A stretch of 64,000 nt of DNA from Ottelia alismoides (GCA_037367405.1 JAZKJV010002612.1:62001-126000); one strand, 5' to 3'; positions 47,761 through 61,100 are shown, counted from the first letter of the stretch. The notes: generated by a model from the sequence alone, not told the origin. Numbers and translations are program-made.

Positions 47761-49265
47761 TTAAGAAGGTCGAAAGCGAACCTTCTTGCAGGTCCGCTGA
47801 GGAATAGATCTCGTATGGTGCAGGTCGACATTGGGGTCCTCAGATGACACAAACTGATCAGGGTCGATAGGGTGTAGGTCCTCAATGGCCCCAGGGTGTG
47901 AAGGCACAGACGGATGAATGGAAGAAGTGTGGTCAGATCTTGCCTTGGGAGTCTCGCTGATGTCAAAGTGAAATGGGATGAACTCATTATCATCGGAAGA
48001 AGTGTAATCAGTGTCGTCCTGTGAGGTCTCGTCCAGGTCAAAACCAAAAGGAACAAACTCATCAGTGGAAGTAGCCGAACTCTGTTCGTCCTCAATAATC
48101 TCAACTGGATCATCTTTCTCATCAAAAGGCCCGAATTCTCGAATAAAAGCAACCAAATCAAATTCGGTCTTCGTCTCATCTGAATCTAAGTGAACAGGAA
48201 CAGACCCATCAGTGGAAATAGTCAAATCATGTTCGTCCTGTCTAATTTCTGAATCTGCCCTCCGCTCAATGGTATCAATCATGTAAATCCCGCGGATGTT
48301 ATCAACACAACGCCAATCACAGGAAGCAGAAATTCCAAGGTCTATGCTTTTCGAGCCTTCCTCCTGGGAGAGGAATTCTCGGGTCTCATCATCGGCCATA
48401 AAGAAAGTCTCTCTGATATCCTCATATAGATCACAGTCCTCGGGGCCATTCAAGATAGGTGAAGGTGCATCAGGTGAAAGTCTCTGGTCAGCAATCTGTT
48501 TGGTGATCGACACTTCGCTTTCATCAACAGGACGGAAGCGAATCTCTCCTGATCCATAGTCAATAACGACCCTCGCAAAGGCGAGGAATGGTCGTCCCAG
48601 GATGATTGGAGAGTGCTCCTCTGTGGAGGTCTCCATGGGCAATACGACAAAGTCAACATTGTAGCTCGTGCCCTGAATTGATACGACGGTATTTTCAAGG
48701 ATACCCTTCGACCTCTTGATAGATCCATCAGCAATTTGAACTATCATCCTGGTCTTCTTGAGAGGCCAATAAGTGAAGAGACTATACCAGCGAGAAGGGT
48801 AATATTCTAATCGAAGCACCGTCGTCGAGGAGAGTGTGATCACATGTATGGTCAGAGATGGTGCAACTAATGAAAGGTGTGGCAGTGTTCCTCTTCCTAG
48901 GAATGGAACGGTGTGTGATGGCATGGGCAGTGGCCATAGTCAATATATGACGCTCAGATTTGCCCCTCTGATTTCTCTTCTTGGGAAGAGGAGCAGATAA
49001 ATCAGTCATGGCCTGCTGAAGTGGGGCAGTGATGATCTCATGAATTGTCGCCACCACTTCGGGTTCAGTCAACATTTTTTAAAATTTTTGGACTTCATCC
49101 ATACAAGGGAGGAAGTCGGAATCAACATCTACACGAGGCATGCTAAGAGCTGTCTGTACAGCGGCATCCTCGGGGTCAAAGGTGGGACATGGTGTGAAAG
49201 GTTGTGCGGTCAAAGGGTCTATCAAGTGGACACTCTCCTCACAGTCTGAATCAACCAAAGGTCTC
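47761..49265 (-). pseudogene. Protease plus acidic region of element B, frameshifted
   Basis: Part of an Athila-type polyprotein. 49265 to 48782 (minus) encodes a linker with one stop near 49077. It then reads MLTEPEVVATIHEI, a basic segment KKRNQRGKSERHIL and the aspartic protease start LLDDGASIRILP, where element C has LLDSGSSINLLP. A one-base shift near 48785-48810 moves the frame to 48924-47761. That frame continues KKTRMIVQIADGSIKRSKG and IILGRPFLAFARVVIDYGSG, which match the protease flap and C-terminal region of C. About 230 acidic codons (many Asp, Glu, Ser) then end at 47761 in a basic tail, KKVRFRPS. The 5' end is cut by the insertion of C. No reverse transcriptase follows. Confidence 0.7.
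49261..49265 (+). repeat. Candidate target duplication of element C, left copy (GTCTC)
   Basis: The five bases before the C LTR. The partner would be outside the window, so it is unconfirmed. Confidence 0.4.
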
Positions 49266-50859
49266 TGATGAATCTCCATTTCATCACCTTTATTCTATCA
49301 TTTTGGCCTTAAAAACCCCAGCAAATGCATGTAAAGAGCATTAATTTGTTCATATTAGCATCTATTATTGTTGGCATTAATTGTACATAAAATAAGGTTT
49401 TTAATGCCAAAATTATAGAATAAAGGGAAGAAAAGAAAAAGGAATAAAATATTGCAAAGATTTTATGACCTTAACCCCGAGACCAAGGCCAGCATGAACT
49501 TGGTCGACCAGGAATAAAGTAGGGGGAGATAAGGGCCAACATTCAATAAATACATCATTTATTCATTCTTCCATTATTGCATTTTTGGCACCTATTTTGT
49601 ACATAATTATCTATTCATCAAATAAAGAAACTTTGTACATAAAAGTTGTAGATAATAATGTAAATAAAATTACAAAATTGAGTTTGTGCAAAAATAATAT
49701 ACAGTGTACATTTTATACACAAAATAAAAAGCAAAAATCTCAACTTCACAGACTCATATCTTGCAAATAAAAACTCCAAATCAATCAAACTCACCTTTAA
49801 TTGTATCTAGCATTTCATAAATTATTTTGTAAAATTATTTCCATAATTTTTGGAGTCCATCTGTGGAAGTTAGGTTTTTGACCTTCCTTGTACATAAGAC
49901 TGATTAAAATACTCATTTTATTCAATATTTAGTAATTGTACAAAATTATATTTTTAAAAGTTTGTAAATAGTATATATAATACATGTACATGTTGAAATT
50001 ACAAGAAAACCAAAAAGAATTTGATAAATAAAATAAGTCTATAATAATCATAGACAAAAGACCTATGCTACATACATATATATAAATAAAAAGGAACTTA
50101 ATTCTTTTATTCTTTTATTCATCCATATTTTATAATAATGTACATATAATATATCATTCATTAAAACTACAAAACAAAAATAAAAACAAATAAAATTCAT
50201 TAAATAAATTAAATGAATATAATATATAGGTAAAGTACCTATAAGTATACATACATACACATACATCTATTTATTTAAAAATATAAATAAACTCATAAAA
50301 ATAAAATAAAAATATACTTATACTCACAAAAATAAGTTATAAAATTATAAAATAAGAAACTAAAATAATAAAATAAAATAAATAAATTAAAAATAAAATA
50401 TACAAAAATACATGTAGATATACACATATACACATTATTCAATTAAAACCGTAATAAAATAATTCATAAAAATAAATAAAAATCGTATTAAAATACTACA
50501 TACAATAATAAAGATTTTTTATTTTATACTTGAAAAGTAATAAAATCGTTTATTAGCTTAAATAATTCATTCTTTGATACTCCAGCCTATTTTGTCTTCT
50601 AGCGGCCCCCGTGGACCAACCACAGGCCGGCAAAAGTTGACCTCGGGTCAACTCTTCAGACTCAAGGACGGCCCCTCTGACAAGTCACGAGAGGTCCCTC
50701 TTCCTCGATTTTTCACGCCGATTGTGTTGCTCGAGGGTTATAAGACCCTTTATGAGATTTGTTCCTCGAACATCCACGAATCACGCCGCATCCCATGATT
50801 CCTTGTACAGCATCTAGATTCACCAAGATCTGCCGGCCAATAAGGGCGCAAACTTTGCT

Positions 50860-50867
50860 TATAAATA
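50860..50867 (+). promoter_or_regulatory. TATA box of element C LTR
   Basis: TATAAATA in gcttataaataaaccctcc, about 180 bp before the predicted splice donor. The best promoter candidate among the Athila-type LTRs. Confidence 0.6.
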
Positions 50868-51049
50868 AACCCTCCGACCTCCTCATCCATTTTGGCCTCC
50901 CTTTCCGTCGTTTTCCACCGTCTATTCCAGTCCTCTGAGGTTCCTTGTGACAGGAGGGTCCTCCTGGAAGCTTCAGGCAGTTGGAGGAGTCGAAGGAGCG
51001 CCCACGGCCGCCGCGTCGCCGGAGGTCCTGCTCCCTGGTCGCACACCAG

Positions 51050-51421
51050 GTATAAGAGCTGCTTTCTTTCCGTTTTTAGCTTAGTTTTAGTCGTTACTTC
51101 GTAGTTTAGCTTTTAGATCAGTTAGTAGAGCCTCAGGTGCTCGATTAGCTTAAGATCGAAGTTCGCCGGAGTTTAGCTCCGGCGAACCTCTCTACTCTGA
51201 TCAGCACGCTATCCGACCCTTCGCCCCACCTCATCGCCTTCCCCTACGTATTCTCCACGCACCCACGCTCCAAGATCAACCAGAGCTCGCCCAGCTCTGC
51301 GAATCGAGGTCCTCCCTCCTCCGCTTCGTCGGACCTCGCCGCCCTCCACCTTTCCCCGTTCGTCTATCCTAAACCTCGGGTCGAGGAAGACCCCCTCGAG
51401 CCCCTCTTTCATTTGGTGCAG
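51050..51421 (+). other. Predicted intron inside the C 5' LTR
   Basis: Donor ACCAG|GTATAA, acceptor ctctttcatttggtgcag|g. The acceptor hairpin GGGTCGAGG/CCTCGA(g)CCC is at 51378-51403. 372 bp. Confidence 0.45.
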
Positions 51422-51992
51422 GACTCAAGCTGAAAGGAGCCCTCTGGGGCTCGATTCAAGTCCCTTCAAGGTTCCAGGACCCCCTTGTCTTCTCCGAGCT
51501 CGTTCAGCCGACCCAGGAGGTCCTGGACCTTCTGGAGCATCTCGAACGGTGCGCACCGCTTCGCCGGACGCCTGGAGGGCACAAGCAGCAACATTAAGCG
51601 CCTGGAGGCGGAGGAATCACCGATCGAAGCCAGGGAAGTCAGCCGTTCTTCCCTGTTCTTCGCGAGCAGCAGCAGCCGTTGGATCAAGAACGCAGGTCCA
51701 GATCGAAGCCCAACCGTCCGATGAAGCCACGCAACAACCGTCGGATCATCTCAAATGATCTAATCCTAACGCTTCATCGGCGAAGCGTCATCGGGCGAGG
51801 AGATGGTGACGCGTGTCAAGTGGCGAACGAAGAACCGTTGGATCGCGCGCACTTAGGGGGTAATTTTCACATATACCCCCGCTCTTTTGTATATTTAATT
51901 TTTAATATTGTAAATTAAATAGCACGTTGTAAATAAATTGTATATTTTGCAGAAATGACCCTAAGTTTATTAGATTTGCATTTAGGTCCTTC

Positions 51993-52024
51993 CGCGCCTC
52001 ACGTGCAGTCCCACGTGAGGCGCG
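51993..52024 (+). promoter_or_regulatory. G-box hairpin in LTR C
   Basis: CGCGCCTCACGTG-CAGTCC-CACGTGAGGCGCG, a perfect 13-bp stem. Confidence 0.5.
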
Positions 52025-52734
52025 TGAAAATTGCAAGTATGCCCTGGCGGTTTTTGTATATTGTAGAATAGTTCTAAAAATTAAAATAAATGTTTATTTT
52101 AGTATGTATTTTTGCACTGATGCCCCTGGAGTTTATTTTATTTGCAAAAATACCCCTGCCAGGCTGTTTTAATTTCGTATCTTTATCTATTTATTAAAAA
52201 TACCAAGATGGCTCCTAAAAATCCACAAAAATTAGAATAGATGCTCTATGCCATGCTGGTTCACGCGCGTATTTTATTTTGAATTTTTGGCATTTTTCCT
52301 GATTATTAAAAATAGAGTAGGAGCCATTTTTGCACTGTTTGATTTAGAAAATACAAAAAAATTAGAAAATGTTTTTGGAAAATTCCAAAAAAAAATTGCA
52401 TATGTTATATTTATTTCTATGTTGAGTCCAGAAAATGAAAAACCCTAAAAATAATAAAAAAAATAAAATAAAAAAAAAGAGAGACCCACTTCACTCAAGA
52501 ATGACTGGTATGCACATATAGGCTCATGCATTTTTGTATTGCTCTCTGTGGTTCGACCTCTACATGCTTGTTCCCTATACATTTTATGGTAGAGTAAATA
52601 AAGATTGATTCACACTTCCTTTGAGCTTGATTGTTTTATTCTTTGATTGTGGGTCAATTGTTGATCACTCGCCTTTTATTGAGGGTCGCCACGACGACAT
52701 ATTCAGACCCTTGATAAAAAGCGCGTTCATCAAA

Positions 52735-52752
52735 TGGCGCCGTTGCCGGGGA
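52735..52752 (+). promoter_or_regulatory. Primer binding site, tRNA-Asp
   Basis: TGGCGCCGTTGCCGGGGA, two bases after the LTR. Same as in element A. Confidence 0.9.
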
Positions 52753-55109
52753 GCAATGAGCATAGCCTACTTTCTTCTTTGTCATTCTTGTGTACATTTT
52801 TGGTGATATTCATTTTTGATTCATGATTGATTATATTCTGTGAGCAGCCATTTTATTGACATTAATCACTATGCTTAATTGATTCATTTCTTGTGATTAT
52901 CTTTATGTGCTCTATGATTGATTAAGTGAACTATTCTAATACACTCTTTTTGTGACTTTGATGCGAGGGTCCGCCACGCAAGGATGGCTTCTTAGGAGGC
53001 CAAGGCAGCCAAGCTTGGAGGAGGATGGTCTTCTTTTCTCATGACCATCAGGAGAGAGTATCAAGGAAGCAAGGAGATGTGGATTAGATAGGCTTAGAAC
53101 ATTTAGGATTATCTCTGTAATTTTTGGTGAGAGAGAGACAACTTTGGCATGTAATAATTAACAGGACTCTACTCTCCACAATGAGGTCCAGTGCCCGGGT
53201 GTCTGTTCACCTGGGGGCCTCATCGCTGTTTTCCGCGATTTCTACCGCCTTCTTTTCTTTGTTTTCCGCTGTTTTGAGCTTTCCGCCTTTATTTCACTTT
53301 GTTTTGTGTGCTTGGAGCCCCTAGATATAGGTTGCCTGACTCGGTAGCTAGGTCCAAACATTAATAAGAATGCATGTTCCTATAGTCTACTTCGTATGGA
53401 TCTAGTCAAACTTAAACAGCTAGGTCATTTATCTCTTAACCCACGTGCCGTGAGCGAGCCCCATCAAGCGCTACTCCTAAACTCGAGTGTGTCGAGAAGA
53501 GGAGGGGTGAGCCAAGACCGGACCCTTAGGTTAAAGATGAGTAACCAGCTTGTGGTTCTTCACGTTAATAGCAGCTAATGTTTAGGGCGATTTTGACGAA
53601 TGCACACCGCCATGTAGTTAGGTTTAAAAATTCTGTTTTGCATACCACATGGAGAGAGCTGGGATGCACTGTAAGTTTTCTAACTCAGCATGCATCATTC
53701 GGTTCAATGGTGAGATTTCCATCATAGAACCACTCGCATGGCTTTTCCGCTATCTCCCTCTGATTTTGAGCACCTAGGACGTAAACAAAAATCTACCAAA
53801 ACGTTAGGCGCTGGTATGAAACAGATCCAAAAAAAGTGAAAACCCAAAAAATTAAAACCAGGGGACTGCTAAATAAACTTTGACCTTAATTAAAATCCGT
53901 AATGGACTATCATTGTACCGGGTTCATAAAGCCCTCATTGTTTTCAGGTACCTTGGAGGGGGACCAAAACCCTACTCCCTTGAGCGAGTGCGACCCCCTA
54001 AGGATTAGAGCCAAAAACCCAGTCTGCAACTGCCTTGTGTATCGCCTGGATTTCCGAAGTAATGGCGCTTCTATCGTACGTAGGCGAGTAGGACTTGGTC
54101 ACCAATGGTGACTCTCTGTTGTGAGAGCATCGACCCTGTCCGAAGTATTGAGCATAGGCCACGCCTTCACGGGGGTGTCTGTCTCATCGTCCTGCGTCCG
54201 AGTAGGTTCTTGCACGCTCACGGGTGATTCCGTTGCGAGCGAGAACCGAAGTAGCGGTTTCGCCTATCGGCTTCCTCTCTCTATTTCTTTGGCTGAGTAG
54301 GGATCCAGGAAGGGTTACAAGGACTCCAAAAAGTACAGACTACAGGTTACACAGGAGGAGGACAAGTACGGGATACTCTTCTGGCAGTACTCTCTCTCCT
54401 ATAGGGTAGCGTACTAAGGACTTGTTATAAGATATGCCTGAAAATCACAACTCTAAAAATGAAAAGATAATGAATAGCCGAGCTTTCACGGCTTCACATG
54501 GCGTGAGTTGGTGAAACCAATTTTGTCTTGTGTTTGTATGGATCTAGATTAAGGTTCAAAGATCAAGTCCCGCGCCTTTGCGCAAAATTTTGTTGTGTCA
54601 CTCCTCTTTGACCCCCGCTCAGTTTGAGCCTTTTCTACTGTTTTGCACTCCTTTGTAATCCTCGTTGACCATCGTATCTTTCATCCAACATCCTACCTTC
54701 TCTTGTACTTCGCGAAGTTGATCCATGGATGGTTTCCGTCGGGACCATGTCGACACCCACATCGATTCCATGGACTCAACTCCGCCAATAACTTCGAGGC
54801 GATTCACGAGAACCCAATCCGGACTTTGCGGATCGGTCTCTAGACTCCTCGTTTTCTACCTTTCTCTTGACCACCCAATAAACTGGGATCACCTTTGTCC
54901 CACTTTTACCGTTGTGAAGGGAAGTCGATTACAGTCCACATCCTTTTCCATTCACAACATGCTGGGGTTAACCTGAATTCCAGCATCATCTCCACAGCTG
55001 AACATTGATTACAAGAAGTCTGATCAAGACTATCTCCTCATGCAGATAGAAGCCAGTGCAAGCCCTGGAGACTACTCCGGAGTTCATCTCTTCCGACTCG
55101 GACCCTGAC
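52753..55109 (+). other. Untranslated leader of element C
   Basis: 2.36 kb with only short, unconvincing ORFs (all under 85 codons). Holds the covarying leader hairpin at 53024-53049 and short stretches alignable with the leader of A (cccatcaagcgctactcc; gtgtcgagaagaggagggg). Several upstream ATGs lie before gag, for example at 54725 and 55040, so ribosomes would need a bypass such as splicing or internal entry. Confidence 0.6.
53024..53049 (+). ncRNA. Leader hairpin (element C)
   Basis: GATGGTC-ttcttttctcat-GACCATC, 7-bp perfect stem, preceded by gag and followed by aggagag as in A (13181-13205), where the stem sequence is different but equally paired. Confidence 0.45.
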
Positions 55110-58100
55110 ATGGCTCCCGGAGGAAAGGGCAAGGGTCAGCAGCCACCCACACCAGAGGGACAGGCGCCAGATCAGAATCAGGTCAATGCACAATTACTGG
55201 CATCTATCCAGGCCATCCAGCAGCAGCTGACCGAACAGGCCCTCACCCAGACAGCTTTCCAGGACATGTTGAATGATATGATTAACCAAGATGATGGAGG
55301 AGGAGGCAGAGGCAGAGGAGGCAGGAGAGGAGAAGGTGAAGGTGGAGGAGGTGGTGATGACCCCAATGATGATCCTGAATTACCACCACAGCCGAAGCCA
55401 ACACTCAAAGAAACATACAATCCAGGAGACAGCCAGATGACCGAGTGGATTCTCATTCCACCGGTACACGCTCACTTTGAGCTAAAACCCCAATTCATAG
55501 CCCTTCTCCCTGCATTCCATGGCAACACCAATGAAGAGCCATACATTCACCTGCAGCAATTCTCCCGCATTTGCCGCACTACCCACTATCCGAATGTCCC
55601 CCTGGACATTGTCAAGATGACGGCTTTCCCCTTCAGCCTACAGGACAAGGCCCTCTATTGGGTCAATCATATGGGGAAGGTTGTGACGACCTGGGAGGAG
55701 CTAAAGTCCGCCTTCTTGCACAAGTATTACCCTCTGGGTCGACTCAACCAGATGCGGGCCCGTATCAGTAATTTCTCCCAAGGACCCCATGAGTCGATAC
55801 ATGAAGCATGGGAGAGATTCACTGATCTGCAGGAGAAGTGTCCCCATCATGATATTCCAAAGACCAGCTTGGTTCAGCATTTCTTTGGGGGACTGAACAT
55901 TGAAAGTCAAAGGCTCGTAGATGCAGCATGTGGGGGCTCACACTTCAATAAGGATGAAGATGTTGTCTGGCAGATCTTTGAAGAAATGGCCGAAGGAGAG
56001 GCCGCCCTCTCTTCATCCAAAGCTTACCAGAAGCAACCCCAGATCCTTCAAAAACAGGTGCACATGGCAGCGTCTAAGGAATCAGAGAGAGATGAGAGCT
56101 CCAACCTCAGCATCATCGGGGGCCATCTCTCTAAAGTTGACATTATCGAGAAGCGATCAAAAGATCTCGAAAAACTCGCCTTAATCGAGAAGAGGACCCA
56201 GAGTTTGGACAAACTGGATCACATCACCAAGCAGCTGGAACTGCTGGTAGGTACCATCAATTCTGTTCAGACGGCAGCACCGCTCGAAGCTCCAGCTGAG
56301 AGAAAAGACGAGCAACCACCGCTACACCAGCCTCAGCCGAGCCAGCAACCACCGGCAGTTCAGCACGTGTACTACGTGCAGGCACCTGATCAGAGCCAGC
56401 CGCAACAGCAGATGGTTGTGTACCAACCAGAGTTTATCTCGGAAACCGATTCAGTGTTCCCACCACCACCCCTGGTCCAGGAAGTTAATGGGGTTTGGAC
56501 TCATGACGCACAGCCGACCCGTCCTATGGGACAACCACAGGGTCAGCCATTTGCCAACCGGCAATACCACCAACCTCAGGGTGGTCGCTTTGGACAATCC
56601 TCCCAACAGCACCAATACCAGCAGCCTCCCCAGTTTGGACATCAGTGGAGGCAGAACCATCCATATCAGCAGCAGCCGCAGTATCGCCATCCGCAGCCAT
56701 ATCACCAATACGCGGCTGCACTGCCTCAGCAATACCCGCAGTATCCATCTCCATCTTATCAACAACTTCAACTTCCTGCACCGCCTCAGCGCCAGCAGGT
56801 GCAACAACAGCGTGGTCTGCACGCTGACACCACCGAGGCACCTCCAGTGAACCCCTCCATGGATTGTCTAGCCCAGCTTATCAAAGGGCTAGCAGAAATG
56901 ACCAAGCGGCTTGACGACCTGACCGCCACTCGCACTACCATTCCGGCGCAGGTCGAAGCCAACCCCAACAATTTCAAGAAGAAGGAGCAGGTAGAATGTG
57001 ATGTCCAGCCCGCGTGTGATAATGATATTACTGTTTTTTCTAATGCTGTTACTCTCAGGAGCGGTAGGGCCTTGCCTCCGCCTGCTACCAGATATGGGGT
57101 GAATAAAGAAACAGGTGGATCGTCATCTTCCGCATCAGCCGTGCCAGCTCCAGGGGCGGGTGAGGAGGAAGAGGAAGGAGAAGCCAGTCCAGCCGTTGAG
57201 CCATGCCAGCATCAACCTCAGCCAAAAATTCAAAAAAATCAGCAAAATCAACAACAAAAACAAGCTCGTAGCAGAAGCAAAGCCGTGCCAGCATTGGAGG
57301 AGCCGCTAGCAGCCGCCGATCACTTGCCAGCCGATGAAGCAGATGCTACCCTTTTTGATCGTCCAGTGACACCAGCATGTCAAGACCCAGTTTGTACTCC
57401 CTTTCAGGATTCGGGTGCACAACATTTTGTGGGCGATGATTTTGATGTAAAAAAGAACTCTGATTTTCCTGCCAGTAGTGTACATATTCCTTTTCCTTAT
57501 GCAATACAAAAATCCAAAAAAATTGCAAAACAAAAAAATGCGTTGTCTGACCCAGGTGTTGTAGACATCTTGGATAAGTTGACTGTTGAGATTCCCTTGC
57601 TAAAGGCCGTGGAATACATGCCAGCCGTGAAGAAAGGACTAAAGGAGGTATGTACTACTAAGCGTCGCCCATCAAGAAAGAACAGGCGCCAGCAAGTTGA
57701 GAAACATGTCCTCTCATTAGCCACGGTCGCGGCCATCAACAACCTCCCCCAGAAGAAACAAGACACCGGAGCACCTCTGATCAGTTGTGTGATTTTTGAT
57801 CAAGTCTTCGAGCGCACTCTTTTGGATAGTGGTTCTTCCATCAACCTTCTGCCCTCGACCATAATGCAGGAATTTGGGCTGGGACCGCTCAAGGAAACAC
57901 GCATGATCCTTCAGTTCGCTGACCGATCCGTCAAGCGGCCCCGAGGTCTCTTGGAAGACGTGATAGTTAAAGTGCAGGAAATGAAATTCCCAGCTGACTT
58001 TGTAGTCCTTGATATGGACTCACCTGCACCATTGCTCCAGACCCCCATCATCCTTGGCAGACCATTCCTTCGTACTTCAGGTGCCGTGGTTGATTACGGG

Positions 58101-61100
58101 TCTGGGAAGATCACTTTCAGCTCGAACACCCAGCAAATCACAATAAACATGAACAAAGAGCAGAATGCCACAACAGATGAGAGGCAGGTAGCGTCAGAAG
58201 CAGACTGCGAATTTATTGCAGAGATCAGAGACTCAGTTTTATCATTGAACGATTCATGGACCCTAGAAATCCTCACTCTCGAGGAGGACTTGGGAAGCGC
58301 AGTCAGCATGTGCTCCGATGATTCTTGGGAGATAGATTCTCAGATGCAGGCGCATCTTCTGGAGCAGTCATTCCAAACCGAACATGATCAGCTTAGCGCA
58401 GACCCGTTCGGTGCATCACCGGGATCTCAACAGAATATTGAGGATGGCAGCCTCTTCACAGAAGCACTGCCCACCTACAGTATGATGTCAGAGGTGACAG
58501 ACAAAGTGGACAGATCAACACCAGAACTCAAGCCACTTCCGGCAGGCCTGAAGTATGCTTTCCTTGTGGGTGAAGAGCAAATGTATCCGGTCATTATCAG
58601 CAGCAGGCTGAGACCAGATCAGGAATCTCGACTTCTCGAGGTTCTAGAGAAGAACCGCAAGGCACTTGGATGGAACGTATCAGATCTCCGCGGGATAAAT
58701 CCAGCCTTGTGTTCACACCACATCTATTTAGAAGAAGACGCCAAGCCGTCCCGCGAATTTCAGAGAAGGTTGAACCCTAACCTTCGGGACGTCGTCATGA
58801 AAGAAATCACGAAGTGGTGTGATGCAGGTTTCATCTATCCCATCTCCGATTCAAAATGGGTAAGCCCATTGCATGTAGTTCCCAAGAAATCAGGGCTTAC
58901 CGTGATTACAAATGATAAAGGAGAGGAAATATCTACTCGGGTACCAACATCCTGGCGGGTTTGTGTTGACTACCGCTGTCTCAATGCAGCAACTAAGAAG
59001 GATCACTTTCCCTTGCCATTCATTGATCAAGTTCTGGAAAGATTAGCAGGCAAGGAGTTCTTCTGCTTTCTGGATGGGTACTCTGGGTACAACCAAGTGG
59101 CGATCGCCCCTGAAGACCAAGAGAAGACCACCTTCACTTGCCCGTTCGGCACCTACGCCTTCAAGAGAATGCCCTTTGGACTGTGCAATGCACCTGCAAC
59201 CTTCCAAAGATGCATGTTAGCAGTCTTCGCCGAGATGGTAGGCAGTTTCCTCGAGGTATTCATGGACGATTTCTCTGTCTATGGTGATAGCTTCGATTCT
59301 TGTCTTGAGCATCTAGACAGAGTACTTCAAAAGTGCCGGGAAGTCAATTTAGTGCTCTCATGGGAAAAGAGCCACTTTATGGTCACCGAAGGTATTGTGC
59401 TGGGGCACGTCGTTTCCAAACGTGGCATGGAAGTCGACCCGGCGAAGGTGGACGTCATTTCAAATCTTCAGCCACCTCAGTCAGTCAAGAATGTGAGGTC
59501 ATTTCTGGGGCATGTGGGATTCTACAGGCGATTCATCAAGGATTTCAGCCGCATTGCCCGACCTCTGACAGAACTCTTGTGCAAGGAGACGGATTTCATT
59601 GTTGATCAGCCAGTTCTCCTTGCTTTCAATCACTTGAAGGAGCTTATCACTCAGGCTCCGATCTTACAGCCGCCCGACTGGACTCTTCCCTTCGAAATAA
59701 TGACCGATGCGTCAGATTTTGCAGTTGGAGCTGTTCTTGGGCAAAGAAAAGATAAAGCGCCCTACGCCATTCACTATGCCAGCAGAACGTTAGACGAAGC
59801 TCAAAGAAATTACACTGTAACAGAGAAAGAACTGCTGGCTGTGGTTTTCGCCTTAGAGAAGTTCAGATCCTATTTGTTGGGATCCAAAGTCACCATCTTT
59901 ACAGACCACTCTGCTATCCGCTACTTGCAACAGAAGAAGGATGCCAAGCCAAGGCTTATTCGTTGGATCCTTCTACTCCAGGAATTCGATTTGGAAATCA
60001 AGGACAAGCCTGGAACCCAGAACGTGGTAGCAGATCATCTCTCCAGAATAGAGCATCATGAACCTCCCCTGAGCAATGCACCTATCACAGAAACCTTCCC
60101 TGACGAAACCATTTTAGCTATGGATTCTCTTCCTTGGTATGCTGAGATTGTCAATTACCTCGTCTCTGGGGTAATACCGTCGGATTGGACGAAGAACCAA
60201 AAGAACAAATTTATGTCGACCATCCGTTTCTACCATTGGGAAGATCCTCTTTTATTCAGAGAAGGGGCAGATTGTATTTGGCGCAGGTGCATCCCTCAGA
60301 CGGAACAATCAAGTGTCCTCGAGCATTGTCACTCGCTCGAATCTGGCGGACACCACTCTGGAGATCGGACGGCAGCCAAAGTACTTCAGTGTGGCCTCTG
60401 GTGGCCTACTTTATTCAAGGATGCAACTGAATTTGTTAAACGATGCACTGACTGTCAGCGAATGAAAGGTACACTCACTGCCAAAGATTCAATGCCCCTG
60501 AAAATCATTCAGATAGCAGATGTCTTCGATGCATGGGGCATTGACTTCATGGGACCTTTCCCTAACAGTCAAGGATTTCAGCACATCCTTCTCGCCGTCG
60601 ATTACGTGAGTCGTTGGGTTGAAGCTATCCCTGCTCGAGCCGCCGATAGCAAAACAGTTTGCCAGTTTCTCAAAAAGAACATCATTTCGCGGTTCGGGAT
60701 ACCGAAAATCCTTATCTCAGACGGGGGTAGTCACTTCATCAATAAAGAGGTCAAGAAGTTGACGAAGGAGTACGGCATTGACCACCGGGTTGCCACTCCT
60801 TACCATCCTCAGACCAATGGCATGGCAGAATTATCGAACAGAGAAATCAAGACTATCCTGCAGAAACTTGTTAGGCCAAACAGAAAGGACTGGTCTCAAC
60901 TCTTGGACTCGGTTCTATGGGCATATCGAACCGCCTACAAGTCTCCCTTGGGCATGTCGCCCTATCGTCTTGTATATGGAAAGCCGTGCCATCTGCCCGT
61001 GGAGTTAATTCACAAGTCTTTATGGGCAATCAACAGCTGCAATTTGGACTCACACAAAAGTGGTCAGAAGAGGAAAGATGATCTGAACAGACTCTTGGAA

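Larger units (their letters stand above)
41309..49265 (-). mobile_element. Element B: Athila-like retrotransposon, reverse strand, cut by element C
   Basis: Seen from its 3' end: LTR (41309-45136), polypurine tract, conserved noncoding block, AT-rich stretch, hairpin array, acidic ORF and protease. Its 5' portion, including any gag, primer site and 5' LTR, lies past element C outside the window. Between the protease and the hairpin array there is no reverse transcriptase, RNase H or integrase, only an acidic region, so B looks non-autonomous. The candidate target duplication base set next to the LTR is CCGCC (41304-41308); its partner is not in the window. Confidence 0.8.
49266..52732 (+). 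repeat. 5' LTR of element C
   Basis: 3467 bp, TGATGAATCTCC...GCGTTCATCA. The ends form a 7-bp inverted repeat TGATGAA/TTCATCA. Confidence 0.9.

Noticed and set aside
55056..55109. N-terminal extension of gag-pol starting at 55056
   Set aside because: The codon is GTG and a TAG lies at 55047. The first ATG in frame is 55110.
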